Of a stretch of 64,000 nt of DNA, positions 17,479 to 26,795 are shown piece after piece. This stretch comes from Shewanella seohaensis (GTDB lineage: Bacteria > Pseudomonadota > Gammaproteobacteria > Enterobacterales > Shewanellaceae). Location: assembly GCF_025449215.1 (NCBI RefSeq), contig NZ_CP104900.1, forward strand, positions 1,426,001 through 1,490,000, given 5' to 3'. Within the stretch, counting starts at the first letter, position 1; the number at the start of each line of letters is the position of its first letter. The notes beneath the pieces were generated by a model. The model saw only the letters and a program-made list of their open reading frames with translations, had not been told where the DNA came from and did no database searches. The position numbers and the translations under genes were made by a program.

Positions 17479-18876
17479 GTGTTTAAGATACGTGTCAAAC
17501 AAGAAGAATCCCTGTCGATTAAGTTCAGCCATCAAATGGAAAAGGGCGATAATCGTCAGCTTGATCTCTATTTCTTTTTACCAAAGGAAATGGGCATAGG
17601 CGCGCACACTTTAAACGAAGAAGAGTATTACCACAGCGCGATTGTAGGACGTCGCTCCTACTACTCCGAAGGGTTGCATTTGCCATTGGTGCAAGGGCGT
17701 TTCGCCAGTATGAACCGTCGCACGGTGGAAGAATTCCGACTGTACTTAAACCTGTTTGCCTACCAGTTTGCCGTCGCGGTTGAAAACGATGTCAAAGAAC
17801 TCAATCGCATCGCCGATGTGGCGCACTTCTATCTGGCGCTCGATGAGCTGTGCGAGCAAGTGACGCAGCTACTGAAAAAGTTTCGCCGTAATGAGCCGGG
17901 CGATCCTAAATGGAAATCCTATTTCGAGAATGCCGATAACTATCTATCCTGGTTCTGCGAGCAACAACTGCTAAAAGTGCTCGCCCACGCCACGCGCACC
18001 AGTGATTTTGCCGACATCCAAGAACGAGTCTTGACCCTGTGCCGAAACGAATGTGCTTACCGCGATGCCAACAACTATAACTCGGCGCAGACCAAGCAAG
18101 ACCCAAACCGAATTTCGAATAAGATGCTGTTATTGCGGCGCTTAATTCAGCAAGGGGTGGTACTCAAAGAAGAGTTAAAACCCTTAGGCATTGGCCTTAA
18201 AAAGTTTACTACTGGACTTGCGACCGCATTGGTGATGTTGGTGGTATCGGCGCTGATCATCGAGGCGCAGGGCGTCTTTAGCGGCTTTACCATAGCGTTG
18301 GTGTTGACGCTGGCAGTCATTTACGGATTTCGTGAAATCTTTAAGGACGATGTGCGTAATGCTCTCTGGCGCTTTATTCAGCGTGGTCGGCCACGTTGGA
18401 GCCGTATCTTAAGGGATACCACCAGTCAGTCGGTAATCGCTAAGCAATTAGTTTGGCTGGAATTTATGCGGCAACAGGATTTGCCAGAAAAGGTTAACGA
18501 AATCCTAAAACAACGGCATAGCCAGAATAAGGTCGATGCCGAAGTCCTGCATTATAAGATTGCCACTCGGGTAAACCATGGCGAGTTTCAGGCGGGATAT
18601 TCGACGATACAAGAGCAAGTGAACTTTAGTTTTGTGCCCTTTGCCCGCTACTTAGAGCGGGGCAAGGCAAAGATTTATAAGGAAATTGAGGGCAAGATCA
18701 GCCACGAGTCGGTCGAGCGTCGCTACCAAGTGAATCTGATTTTAGTGCTGCGGGATGGCCGCGAAGAGCCGCAATACGCGCGCTACAAAATCACCATGAA
18801 TCGCTCGGCCATTATCGAGATCACCCAAAGTCAGTTACCCGATTCCTTTAATCCGCCCGCTAAGGCTGACGAGTAA
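17479..18876 (+). CDS. Unrecognised protein with two central membrane helices
   Basis: 465 residues from GTG 17479 (AAGG just upstream). Residues 1-230 are soluble and rich in charged helices; two membrane helices lie at ~245-285 (LATALVMLVVSALIIEAQ and FTIALVLTLAVIYGF); the C-terminal ~180 residues are soluble and basic. The N- and C-terminal parts therefore face the same side, probably the cytoplasm. I do not recognise a family. It follows regulator pair 2 by 84 bases on the same strand and could be co-transcribed, and its 3' end overlaps the convergent sensor gene by 17 bases. Confidence 0.7.
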   Translation: MFKIRVKQEESLSIKFSHQMEKGDNRQLDLYFFLPKEMGIGAHTLNEEEYYHSAIVGRRSYYSEGLHLPLVQGRFASMNRRTVEEFRLYLNLFAYQFAVAVENDVKELNRIADVAHFYLALDELCEQVTQLLKKFRRNEPGDPKWKSYFENADNYLSWFCEQQLLKVLAHATRTSDFADIQERVLTLCRNECAYRDANNYNSAQTKQDPNRISNKMLLLRRLIQQGVVLKEELKPLGIGLKKFTTGLATALVMLVVSALIIEAQGVFSGFTIALVLTLAVIYGFREIFKDDVRNALWRFIQRGRPRWSRILRDTTSQSVIAKQLVWLEFMRQQDLPEKVNEILKQRHSQNKVDAEVLHYKIATRVNHGEFQAGYSTIQEQVNFSFVPFARYLERGKAKIYKEIEGKISHESVERRYQVNLILVLRDGREEPQYARYKITMNRSAIIEITQSQLPDSFNPPAKADE

Positions 18877-21094
18877 AGGCCTGGCCGATATTCTGATCGT
18901 TATTCTGCTTCGCCCGTTTGAGCGCCACCTCGGCATTGCCTAGGTATTGCTCTAGGCTTTGTCCTTCCTGATAGCTGGCAATCCCAATGCTAATCCCTTC
19001 ACCTAAGCCATTGCTGTTGAGCTTTTCGATGGTATTGAGGGCGAAGTGATGCGCCGCCGTAGCATCGGTATCAGGCAGTAATAACAACAGTTTACCGAGT
19101 TGCCAGTGAAGGATTTGGTAATGGGCAGGGATTTCGAGCAAGAGCTGCACTTCCACTTCCTGCTGGCGCGTCTCGAGTTGGTCGATATCACTCATATGGC
19201 TGAGTAAGCCCTCAGGGTTGATATCCATCACCAGCAAGCTTGAGTGATTGCGGCTTTGGGGCGATAGCGAGGCAAAATAGCGTTCCAAATCGGAGAGATG
19301 CTGCAAAATGGTGCTGCGGTGCGGCACAAAGCTGCGCGGCTCGTTGCCCCTAAGGCTATCGGCGGCTTGCTCTAAGGTACAGATGATGTAGTCAATCTCA
19401 CCGTCTGCGGCCACATGGCCCTTCAAGGTGGCCTGTAAACAATTGGAATGGCGCAGATTGGGCGAGCAGAGGATCTGCCCCTGCCATTGACCCTGCATGC
19501 TGATTTGGGCGGTGATCCGCTGCCACTGGTTACCCAGATCGTTGGCGAGCAGTGAGGCTAAATCATGGTTCAAATCACCATTAAGTTGCATCAGTTGATC
19601 GAATACTGGATTGATTTTTATCAGCTTACCATTAGCATCCGTCAGCGCCGTGGCAACAGTCGTATCGCAGAGTAAGTCGCTTAAGAAGGCTTGATTCTGG
19701 CAATCGATCATGGCGCTAATATCTTCAAGAGAGACTAACAGATGCGGTAAGCCGCGCCCCAATCTTGGCGCTTGGCGTACGCATACGCTAAGTCTTGAGC
19801 CCTTATCATTGTCCAGTGACAGCTTGCCTTGCCATTCACCCTGTCGATGCACTTGGTCGAGCATTTGCGCTAGGGTCAAGTCATCGAGATTAAGGGCGCG
19901 TTGCAGGCTGCGGTCAGTGAGTTCATCCTGCGGCACTTGAGTCGCCTCGGCCGCCTTAGGGTTAGCACTGATAATTCGTGCCTGCTCATTGGCGAGGATA
20001 AAGCCGATATCATTGTTAAATAATGCATTAGCCACATCAATACTGTATTGGCGCGAGCGATACTGCAGGCGGTACATATGGCTGAGTAAGATCACCCAAG
20101 CGGCCAGTAAGGTCAGAATTAGCGCGGCGACGATGACGATGTTCTGCCATTGGGAAAACTTAGAGGCGATATCATCGTTACGAATATAAGAGAGTAAAAA
20201 GTATTCGCGTCGCAGTTCGGGCTGGTTAGTTAACTCGACTTTGAGGTACACGAAGGTAGCATCTTCACCATGGAATTGGCCAAAGTTGCTCATCGACATT
20301 TCCCGCCACAGTGCCGGATAACTCTGGCGCAAACTGGCGCCTAAGGTATCGGGAATATGGGTTAAGGGCGCGAGTTCACTCACACCTGCATAGAGCACCC
20401 CTTGGGTATCTAACACTAGCATCGGTGATTTATTGCTTGAAAATGCAGGCTTAATCGCTTCTAGCATCTGTACAATCGAGTTGTAGGTAATCAAATAACC
20501 CATGGAGCTTTGATCGGGTTTCTCAAGCCAAGTCATTTGATACATATAGGGTTCGAGCATGCCATTGAGGGGCACAAACTCTAAGGGTGAGGTAAAGACT
20601 TCTTTGCCACCTAAGTTGCGGCTCGAGCCTAACAGGGCGGCAGGTAGCGCGTCCTGACTAAAGTTTGAAGGTGTCGCAAACTTATAATTACCTTGGGGAT
20701 CGAATAGGGCAATCCCGAGGAGTTCGGGGATATGCTGCACTAGCTCCTGCCAACTTGCTTGTAATTTCTGTTGAGACGAGGCCGTTGGATTTTTGAGGTA
20801 CTGCTTGAGTAATTCGTCTTTGGCAAATAGCTGAGTGCGAAATTGCTGGAAGGCGACCTTATCTGTGATCAGCGTGCCTATGGTTTGTAGTTCGCTATAT
20901 CTTTGGGTTGCCCATTCTTCCTGTAACCGACGTTCTCCTAAGGTAATGATTAAGTTGGTTAAAATAATCATACCTATCACCAGCATAGATAACTGGCTCG
21001 CGACAGCCAACAGGCGTTGGTGAGACCAATGCAGCCCTTGGGTCAATGAAAGTAATGGCGCGAGTGGGTGTAGGTTAGGGTTCTTTTTCAGCAT
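18860..21094 (-). CDS. Membrane sensor with PAS-like domains and a degenerate GGDEF domain
   Basis: 744 residues. A membrane helix (~30-51) is followed by a ~270-residue periplasmic sensor region, a second helix (~330-350, IVIVAALILTLLAAWVILL), two PAS-like segments (~365-480 and ~490-600) and a C-terminal GGDEF-fold domain (~600-740). The GGDEF end is clear (GISIGIASYQEGQ, NAEVALKRAKQNN), but the signature position reads LGKLLLLLP where GG(D/E)EF is expected. It therefore probably cannot make c-di-GMP and may bind or signal by contact instead. No EAL domain follows. It stands alone, converging with the gene at 17479. Confidence 0.82.
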   Translation of the reverse strand: MLKKNPNLHPLAPLLSLTQGLHWSHQRLLAVASQLSMLVIGMIILTNLIITLGERRLQEEWATQRYSELQTIGTLITDKVAFQQFRTQLFAKDELLKQYLKNPTASSQQKLQASWQELVQHIPELLGIALFDPQGNYKFATPSNFSQDALPAALLGSSRNLGGKEVFTSPLEFVPLNGMLEPYMYQMTWLEKPDQSSMGYLITYNSIVQMLEAIKPAFSSNKSPMLVLDTQGVLYAGVSELAPLTHIPDTLGASLRQSYPALWREMSMSNFGQFHGEDATFVYLKVELTNQPELRREYFLLSYIRNDDIASKFSQWQNIVIVAALILTLLAAWVILLSHMYRLQYRSRQYSIDVANALFNNDIGFILANEQARIISANPKAAEATQVPQDELTDRSLQRALNLDDLTLAQMLDQVHRQGEWQGKLSLDNDKGSRLSVCVRQAPRLGRGLPHLLVSLEDISAMIDCQNQAFLSDLLCDTTVATALTDANGKLIKINPVFDQLMQLNGDLNHDLASLLANDLGNQWQRITAQISMQGQWQGQILCSPNLRHSNCLQATLKGHVAADGEIDYIICTLEQAADSLRGNEPRSFVPHRSTILQHLSDLERYFASLSPQSRNHSSLLVMDINPEGLLSHMSDIDQLETRQQEVEVQLLLEIPAHYQILHWQLGKLLLLLPDTDATAAHHFALNTIEKLNSNGLGEGISIGIASYQEGQSLEQYLGNAEVALKRAKQNNDQNIGQAFTRQP

Positions 21095-21227
21095 GGGCCG
21101 ATTTAGGGTTGATTAACTGTTAATTAGGCTATGTTAACACGAATGAAATGTTACGACAGTGGCAAGTTGCTCGGCGACTCTGTTATCCCGAGCAATGCAT
21201 CAACCCCAAGGCGACTGCGCGAAAAAG

Positions 21228-22031
21228 TTAGCCGAGTGCGCCTAGCACTCTGTGCTTAAACTCGCAGCCCGAGGCGAGCACTTGTTCGCGGCAAAGATCG
21301 ATGTCGACCCCTTCTAATCCCTCAATCGCCGAGACTTGTACCCGCTCGATATAGTGGGGGCGAGGGCGATAAAAGCATTCACTGCGGCGTAGGAACCTGC
21401 CAGTTTTGGGCGGCAATGTTGGTTATAGGCGGCCTCATTGTCGGCGTTGAGGGAAATGGATAATCCATCCACGCACTCCGCTAACTCGGGCAGAATGTTG
21501 CGTCTGTGAACTAGGTTGCCTAAGCCATCGGTATTGACCCGCACGCGGCCGCCACGGCGTTTGATTTCTTTAGCAACGGCCAGCAGGGTCGGCAGATTCA
21601 TTGTCGGTTCACCGTACCCGCAGAACACGTATTCCTCAAAGTCTTCCACTTTACCTAACAGCGGGATAATTTCCTCCGGCTTGGGCTGGTGGGTCAATGC
21701 CAATTGATACTCAGTGAATTTGTTTACTGCCATTGTGTTTAGGACAGAAGGCACAACGCAGAGTGCAGCGACCCGTGATATTCAGATAGCGACTCCTGCG
21801 AATATCGTAGACTAAGGTTTCGGTGGCGCAGGTTTCATTGGTGCACACTTCCGCCGTGGTGTTGCCATTGGCTAAGGTTTCAGTGGCTTTAATGGGGGCG
21901 GGATGGATTGGGGCAGAATGTGAGTTTGGCATCCGATCTGTTTTCATACTATCGACTTTATTGGCATCTTGGCGGTTACTTAGGTTGAGTGTAACGAATG
22001 CGATCCTTGATAACTGCCACCTAGATCGCAC
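21228..22031 (-). pseudogene. Radical SAM protein (TatD-linked type), broken by two frameshifts
   Basis: Three reading frames together give one radical SAM protein. The first ends in ITGRCTLRCAFCPKHNG, with the CxxxCxxC iron-sulfur motif. The second carries FCGYGEPTMNLPTLL and VRVNTDGLGNL. The third ends HYIERVQVSAIEGLEGVDI...EFKHRVLGALG. Frame 1 to 2 needs one base removed around 21713-21719 (next to an AAA run or the T of CACTGAG). Frame 2 to 3 needs one base added in the G run at 21356-21360. The two shifts cancel overall. The family is typically found next to tatD-like nucleases; none is seen here. Product unknown; either a real pseudogene or a sequence error. The start is uncertain, with candidate ATGs between 22031 and about 21944. 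Confidence 0.75.
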
Positions 22032-22065
22032 AACGCGCTTTACTCGTTAGGGGAGACCAGAGATA

Positions 22066-22094
22066 AAAAAGAGAGCCTAGGCTCTCTTTTTATG
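22066..22094 (-). terminator. Rho-independent terminator of the RND operon
   Basis: A symmetric A/T-flanked hairpin, AAAAAGAGAGCC-TA-GGCTCTCTTTTT, 26 bases beyond the RND pump stop. It is usable on both strands. Confidence 0.9.
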
Positions 22095-22119
22095 GGTGAC
22101 TATGGTGACTGAACGACCA

Positions 22120-25100
22120 CTAATCCTGTTTATAGTCAGGTTCATTAAAGGCGTCTAAGGACACCTTGTGGCTCTCATTGGCATGTAAATGTCTCTCCTG
22201 CGATGTTTTTGGACGCCACCACCAATGGTAGAAGCGGCTACCAGCGCGTTTAGCATCATCGAGAATGATGTACAGCAAAGGCACCAAAATTAAGGTCACT
22301 ACAGTCGAGAACAGGATACCGAAGGCAAGGGAAGTCGCCATAGGGATCACAATCTGTGCCTGTAGGCTGCGCTCAAGAATAATAGGCACAAGACCGACGA
22401 AGGTGGTCAATGAGGTCAAGATAATCGCCCTGAAACGATAACATCCTGAATCCACCGCCGCTTGTCTGACCGATTGCCCTTGTTCCCGTGCACGGTTTAC
22501 AAAGTCCACCAAGATCAAGGAGTCGTTTACCACTACCCCAGCGAGCGCGACGATACCACAGAGACTCAAGACGCTCATGGCAAGACCTTGGATCAAATGC
22601 CCAAATAGCGCGCCGATAATCCCAAAGGGGATCACTGACATGATGATCAGCGGCTGGCTGTAAGACTTAAGCGGCACCGCCATTAAGGCATAAATGGTAA
22701 ACAGCGCAAAGAAGAAGCCCTGCATTAGACCGACCATAGCATTCTGTTCATCCAAACTGCCGCCATCGAGGGTGGTTTGGATTTTCGGATACTTGGCCTG
22801 TAACTGCGGCAGGAAATCCTTCTGGATCTCAGTAACAACCTTAGAAGGCTCCACCTTGTGTTTGTTGGCATTGGCAATAATGGTAATTGCCCGCTTGCCA
22901 TCGACACGGGTGATAGAGGCGTAGGATTCGCCTTTTTCGACCTCGGCAACGGTAGAGAAAGGCACCGACTTGCCCTGCGGCGTGCGGATCAACATATTCT
23001 CGAGGTAACCCACGGTACGGCGCTGCTCTAAGGGGTAGCGCACCATGACTTTGATTTCTTCTTTGTTACGCAAAATACGTTGTGCTTCATAACCATAGAA
23101 GCCATAACGGACTTGGCGAGCTAAATCAGACAAGGTTAAGCCAAGCGCTTCGGCCTCGGGGCGGATCTTTAAGCGGATCTCATGGCTACCCGAAGAGAAG
23201 TTATCGGCAATATCGTACACACCTTCGTAGGTGGCGAGCTTTTGCTTAAGCTCGCGGGCGGCTGCGGATAACTCTTCGAGATCGCTCGAGGTCAATCTAA
23301 AGGAGATGTCACCACCGCCACCGCCGTTACCGCTGGCGTTGAAGTCGAGCTTCTTCACCGACAGTAACTCGGGCAATTGTTCGCGCCATGCTGCGGCAAT
23401 GGCCTCGCCATCCACTTCCCGGTCTTCGCCCTTGGTGAGTTCGGCAAAAATAAAGGCGGAGGTGCGCGAGCTCATGTTGATAAAGCTATGCTTCACCACT
23501 TCGCTGCCGTTGTCCTTCTCCATTTTAGCGTTCATCTTGTACAGGGCTTCTTCAATATCCTGTACCACCTTGAGGGTGTTCTGCTCTGAGCTGCCTTCAT
23601 CCATCTCCAGCTGTACTTGGATAAAGTCCGATGGAATGTCGGGGAAGAACACCCAGCGCACTTTGCCGCTGGCGACTAAGGCTATGGATAAAATCAACAC
23701 TCCGATAAAGGCCGCGACGACGTTGTAGCGATGTTGGATACAGCGCTCGAGGAAGTTGCGGTAACTGTGGTGAATAAAGTGCTGAACGCGATTGTTAAAT
23801 TTGTCCTTGAAGCGACCAAAGAAGCCCGTGGGTTCACCTGGTTTTCTGAACTTCATGTGGGCTAAGTGCGCTGGCAGGATAAATTTAGATTCCACCAGTG
23901 AAAACGCCAGACACATGATGACCACCATGCCGATGGATTTCCAAATAATCCCCATGGGGCCAGAAACCATCAACATAGGAATAAAGGCGGCGATAGTGGT
24001 TAACACCCCGAAAGTGGCGGGCATGGCCACTTTTTGCGCCCCGCGGATCACGTTATCAATCGAGTGTCCGTGCCGTTCGACCTCGCTGTAGGCGCTTTCG
24101 CCTATCACAATCGCATCGTCGACCACTATCCCCAAGACGAGAATAAAGGCGAACAATGTCAGCATGTTGATGGTCATGGAGAAAGGTTCCAGCGGCATGA
24201 TGAGCATAGTGCCGAGGAAACACACGGGTAATCCCATCATCACCCAGAAGGCGAGTTTGAGATCGAGGAACAGGGCTAAGATCACAAACACTAACAGGGC
24301 GCCATAAAACATGTTCGACATCATCATGTTCAAACGGCCCTTGAGGTAGTGGGTTAAATCTCCCCAAGTGTCTAATTTTGCATTGGCTGGCAGGGTGGCA
24401 CGACGTTTCTCAACGTAGTCTTTGACCTGTTGAGCGATGTCGAGGGCGTTTTGATCGTTAACGCTGGTCACTTCAATAATGGCCGCAGGTTTGCCGTTGA
24501 AGCGGGTGTACTCTAAACGTTCTTCAAAATCGTCCTTAATGGTTGCCACCTGAGGCAACATTACTCGGCTACCATCGGCGCGGGTAGTGACGACAATATT
24601 GGCAAAATCATCGCCGGTATAGGCTTGGCCTTTAGTACGCAGCAGAATGTCGCCATCTTCGGCGCGGATCGAACCGCCCGGCAAGTCGATAGAAGAGTTT
24701 TGCACCGCCAAGGCGACTTGCGAGAAGGTTAAGCCGTATTCCCGCAGCTTATCCTCTGAGACTTCGATACCGATTTCATAGTCGCGCACACCCGTGACTT
24801 TCGCGCGGGTGACGGCGGGAAGTTGGGTCAAATCATCACGTACCGATTTAGCCAACTCCTTCATATCGTGCAGCGACATATCACCGTAGACCGACACCCA
24901 AATCACGTTGTTTTCGGGTTCGATTTTATAGATTTGCGGTTTTTCGATGTTCACCGGAAAGGTGGAGATCGCGTCCAATCGTAACTTGGCTTCGTCGAGT
25001 ACGGTTTGCACGTCGTAGTCATCTTCGACTTCAACCGTGATGGCGCCAACCCCTTCACTGGCAACCGAAGTGACTTTTTTAATCCCGTTGATATCTTGGA

Positions 25101-25323
25101 TGGCTTCTTCAATCTTGATGTTAATGCCTTCTTCGATTTCCTGCGGCGCAGCGCCGGGATAAGCAACGGTAATGCTCAATAAGTTAAGATTAAAAGAGGG
25201 AAATACCTCTTTATTAATCAACACTGTGCTAAATAGACCGCCAATCAGCAGCGCCCACATTAACAGGTTGGCTGCCACGCTGTTGCGGGCAAACCAGGCT
25301 AAGATCCCTTTTTGAGTATCCAT
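22120..25323 (-). CDS. RND-family efflux pump, inner-membrane subunit
   Basis: 1067 residues, normal for HAE1-type RND pumps. Twelve membrane helices with two large periplasmic loops are evident. The paired aspartates of the proton relay are in GIVVDDAIVIGES (~residue 405), and the N-terminus (FARNSVAANLLMWALLIGG) is typical. It exports small molecules by proton antiport together with the adaptor encoded just upstream; start and stop overlap by one base (TAATG), so the two are translationally coupled. No outer-membrane channel gene is present, so a TolC-like protein from elsewhere is needed. Substrate cannot be inferred. Confidence 0.95.
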   Translation of the reverse strand: MDTQKGILAWFARNSVAANLLMWALLIGGLFSTVLINKEVFPSFNLNLLSITVAYPGAAPQEIEEGINIKIEEAIQDINGIKKVTSVASEGVGAITVEVEDDYDVQTVLDEAKLRLDAISTFPVNIEKPQIYKIEPENNVIWVSVYGDMSLHDMKELAKSVRDDLTQLPAVTRAKVTGVRDYEIGIEVSEDKLREYGLTFSQVALAVQNSSIDLPGGSIRAEDGDILLRTKGQAYTGDDFANIVVTTRADGSRVMLPQVATIKDDFEERLEYTRFNGKPAAIIEVTSVNDQNALDIAQQVKDYVEKRRATLPANAKLDTWGDLTHYLKGRLNMMMSNMFYGALLVFVILALFLDLKLAFWVMMGLPVCFLGTMLIMPLEPFSMTINMLTLFAFILVLGIVVDDAIVIGESAYSEVERHGHSIDNVIRGAQKVAMPATFGVLTTIAAFIPMLMVSGPMGIIWKSIGMVVIMCLAFSLVESKFILPAHLAHMKFRKPGEPTGFFGRFKDKFNNRVQHFIHHSYRNFLERCIQHRYNVVAAFIGVLILSIALVASGKVRWVFFPDIPSDFIQVQLEMDEGSSEQNTLKVVQDIEEALYKMNAKMEKDNGSEVVKHSFINMSSRTSAFIFAELTKGEDREVDGEAIAAAWREQLPELLSVKKLDFNASGNGGGGGDISFRLTSSDLEELSAAARELKQKLATYEGVYDIADNFSSGSHEIRLKIRPEAEALGLTLSDLARQVRYGFYGYEAQRILRNKEEIKVMVRYPLEQRRTVGYLENMLIRTPQGKSVPFSTVAEVEKGESYASITRVDGKRAITIIANANKHKVEPSKVVTEIQKDFLPQLQAKYPKIQTTLDGGSLDEQNAMVGLMQGFFFALFTIYALMAVPLKSYSQPLIIMSVIPFGIIGALFGHLIQGLAMSVLSLCGIVALAGVVVNDSLILVDFVNRAREQGQSVRQAAVDSGCYRFRAIILTSLTTFVGLVPIILERSLQAQIVIPMATSLAFGILFSTVVTLILVPLLYIILDDAKRAGSRFYHWWWRPKTSQERHLHANESHKVSLDAFNEPDYKQD

Positions 25324-26540
25324 TAGTTCACTCCAGCGGCCGCAAGACTCGACTCAGGAGCATCTTCCTTAGGTGTGGGGGTCTGCACTGGCTTGGCATC
25401 TTCACCTATGATTTTGACCAACTGGCCATTCGCCATATTGCTAAAGTGAGTGATGGCAACGCGTTCACCGGTTTTTAAGCTGTCCTTGATGAACACATTT
25501 TCAAGATCGCTACGCACGACATTCACATGGCGCATCTCGACAATATTTTGCTCGTTAATTAAGGCCACATGTTCATTACGTACCACGTGGCGAGGTAGTT
25601 TAACTATGCCATCGACGGTGCGGCCCTTAATCACTGCATTCACAAAGCTGCCGTATTTCAACGGTAAACTGCCTTGGGTTTTGTGCTCACGCAGGTAAGG
25701 GTCTTTAATCTCGGCGACGAGGTAAACCATGCGGTTATCGGCATCAATCACGCCTTCGCTACGAATAATATTACCCATCCAAGTGTTTTCCTTACCCGCC
25801 AAAGAGGCGCTTAAGGTGACTTGGGTATCGGGGTGATCGACGGATTCCAAATAGGCTAAATCATCGTTAGAGATAGGCAGACGAATTTCGGCAATGCTAG
25901 TGTCGTACAGTTCACCCAAGTTAGTGCCTAATGTCACGTACTGACCTAAATCAACATTTCTGGCCTTGATAATGCCATCAAAGGGCGCGCGGATAACTGT
26001 GCGCTCTAAGTTACGTTGGGCGCGAGCCAATGCAGCCTGGGCATATTTAACGTTGGCTTGCTCTTTTTTCAGCTGCGGGATACGTAACCCCAACTCTGGC
26101 GGCAAGCCTTTGTCGTAACCCTTAAATTCGATTTTAGCGACTTCGCCACGGGCGATTTCTTCATTGAGCGCCGCGGTTGCCTGAGCTAAGGTGGCTTCGG
26201 CTTGCATTAAATCGGCTTCGTAATCTGAAGGTTCGATTTGGGCTAGTTGGTCGCCTTTCTTCACTATGCCACCAGCCACAAACTGCGGTGAAATGCTCAG
26301 CATCCGCCCTTGGACTTCGGTCACCAGTTGCGTCTTATATTTAGGGGTAACCACGCCGTAGGAAGGAAGATTAAGCGATACCGTTTGCTGCTCAACCTGA
26401 GTGACATCGACGATAGGTACAGGCATTTCTTCAGGTTTTTGTTCGGGTGCTTCCTTAGTCGACATCAGTGCTATCGCACCAACAACAAATAACAGCAGTA
26501 TAAACAGAGGAGATAATCTCCTGAGTAAAGTTTTCATCAT
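25323..26540 (-). CDS. RND efflux periplasmic adaptor (membrane fusion protein)
   Basis: 405 residues. An N-terminal membrane anchor (~7-27, LSPLFILLLFVVGAIALM) is followed by the biotinyl-lipoyl-like halves (YGVVTPKYKTQLVTEVQGRM, then RTVIRAPFDGIIKARNV with the family's RAPFDG motif), a coiled-coil hairpin (~105-185) and beta-barrel domains. The protein links the RND pump to an outer-membrane channel. It is first in the operon. Tandem ATGs at 26540 and 26537 make the start uncertain by one residue, and there is no strong ribosome binding site. Confidence 0.93.
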   Translation of the reverse strand: MMKTLLRRLSPLFILLLFVVGAIALMSTKEAPEQKPEEMPVPIVDVTQVEQQTVSLNLPSYGVVTPKYKTQLVTEVQGRMLSISPQFVAGGIVKKGDQLAQIEPSDYEADLMQAEATLAQATAALNEEIARGEVAKIEFKGYDKGLPPELGLRIPQLKKEQANVKYAQAALARAQRNLERTVIRAPFDGIIKARNVDLGQYVTLGTNLGELYDTSIAEIRLPISNDDLAYLESVDHPDTQVTLSASLAGKENTWMGNIIRSEGVIDADNRMVYLVAEIKDPYLREHKTQGSLPLKYGSFVNAVIKGRTVDGIVKLPRHVVRNEHVALINEQNIVEMRHVNVVRSDLENVFIKDSLKTGERVAITHFSNMANGQLVKIIGEDAKPVQTPTPKEDAPESSLAAAGVN

Positions 26541-26761
26541 ATGATTGTTACATCCGTGCTAAATCGCTTAATGCGCCTAAAGTATCAGAGTCGAGCGGCG
26601 CAATAAATTTATTTTTGTAAATAAAATGTGTCTAAAGGTGATGGCGCGTTTTTACGGTACGCCACCTCTTTTTTTGACTGCTGATAAGCATACGGAAGAT
26701 AAGAGTGTTTGGGTCACTCCGTTTGCATTTGTTATAGCGATTTTTTGTGGCGGGCGAGCAT

Positions 26762-26787
26762 AAAAAAAGCCGCATTATGCGGCTTTT
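26762..26787 (-). terminator. Rho-independent terminator of srmB
   Basis: AAAAGCCGCA-TTA-TGCGGCTTTT with a further A run that gives T on the minus strand. It lies 9 bases past the srmB stop. Confidence 0.9.
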
Positions 26788-26795
26788 GGGAGGGG

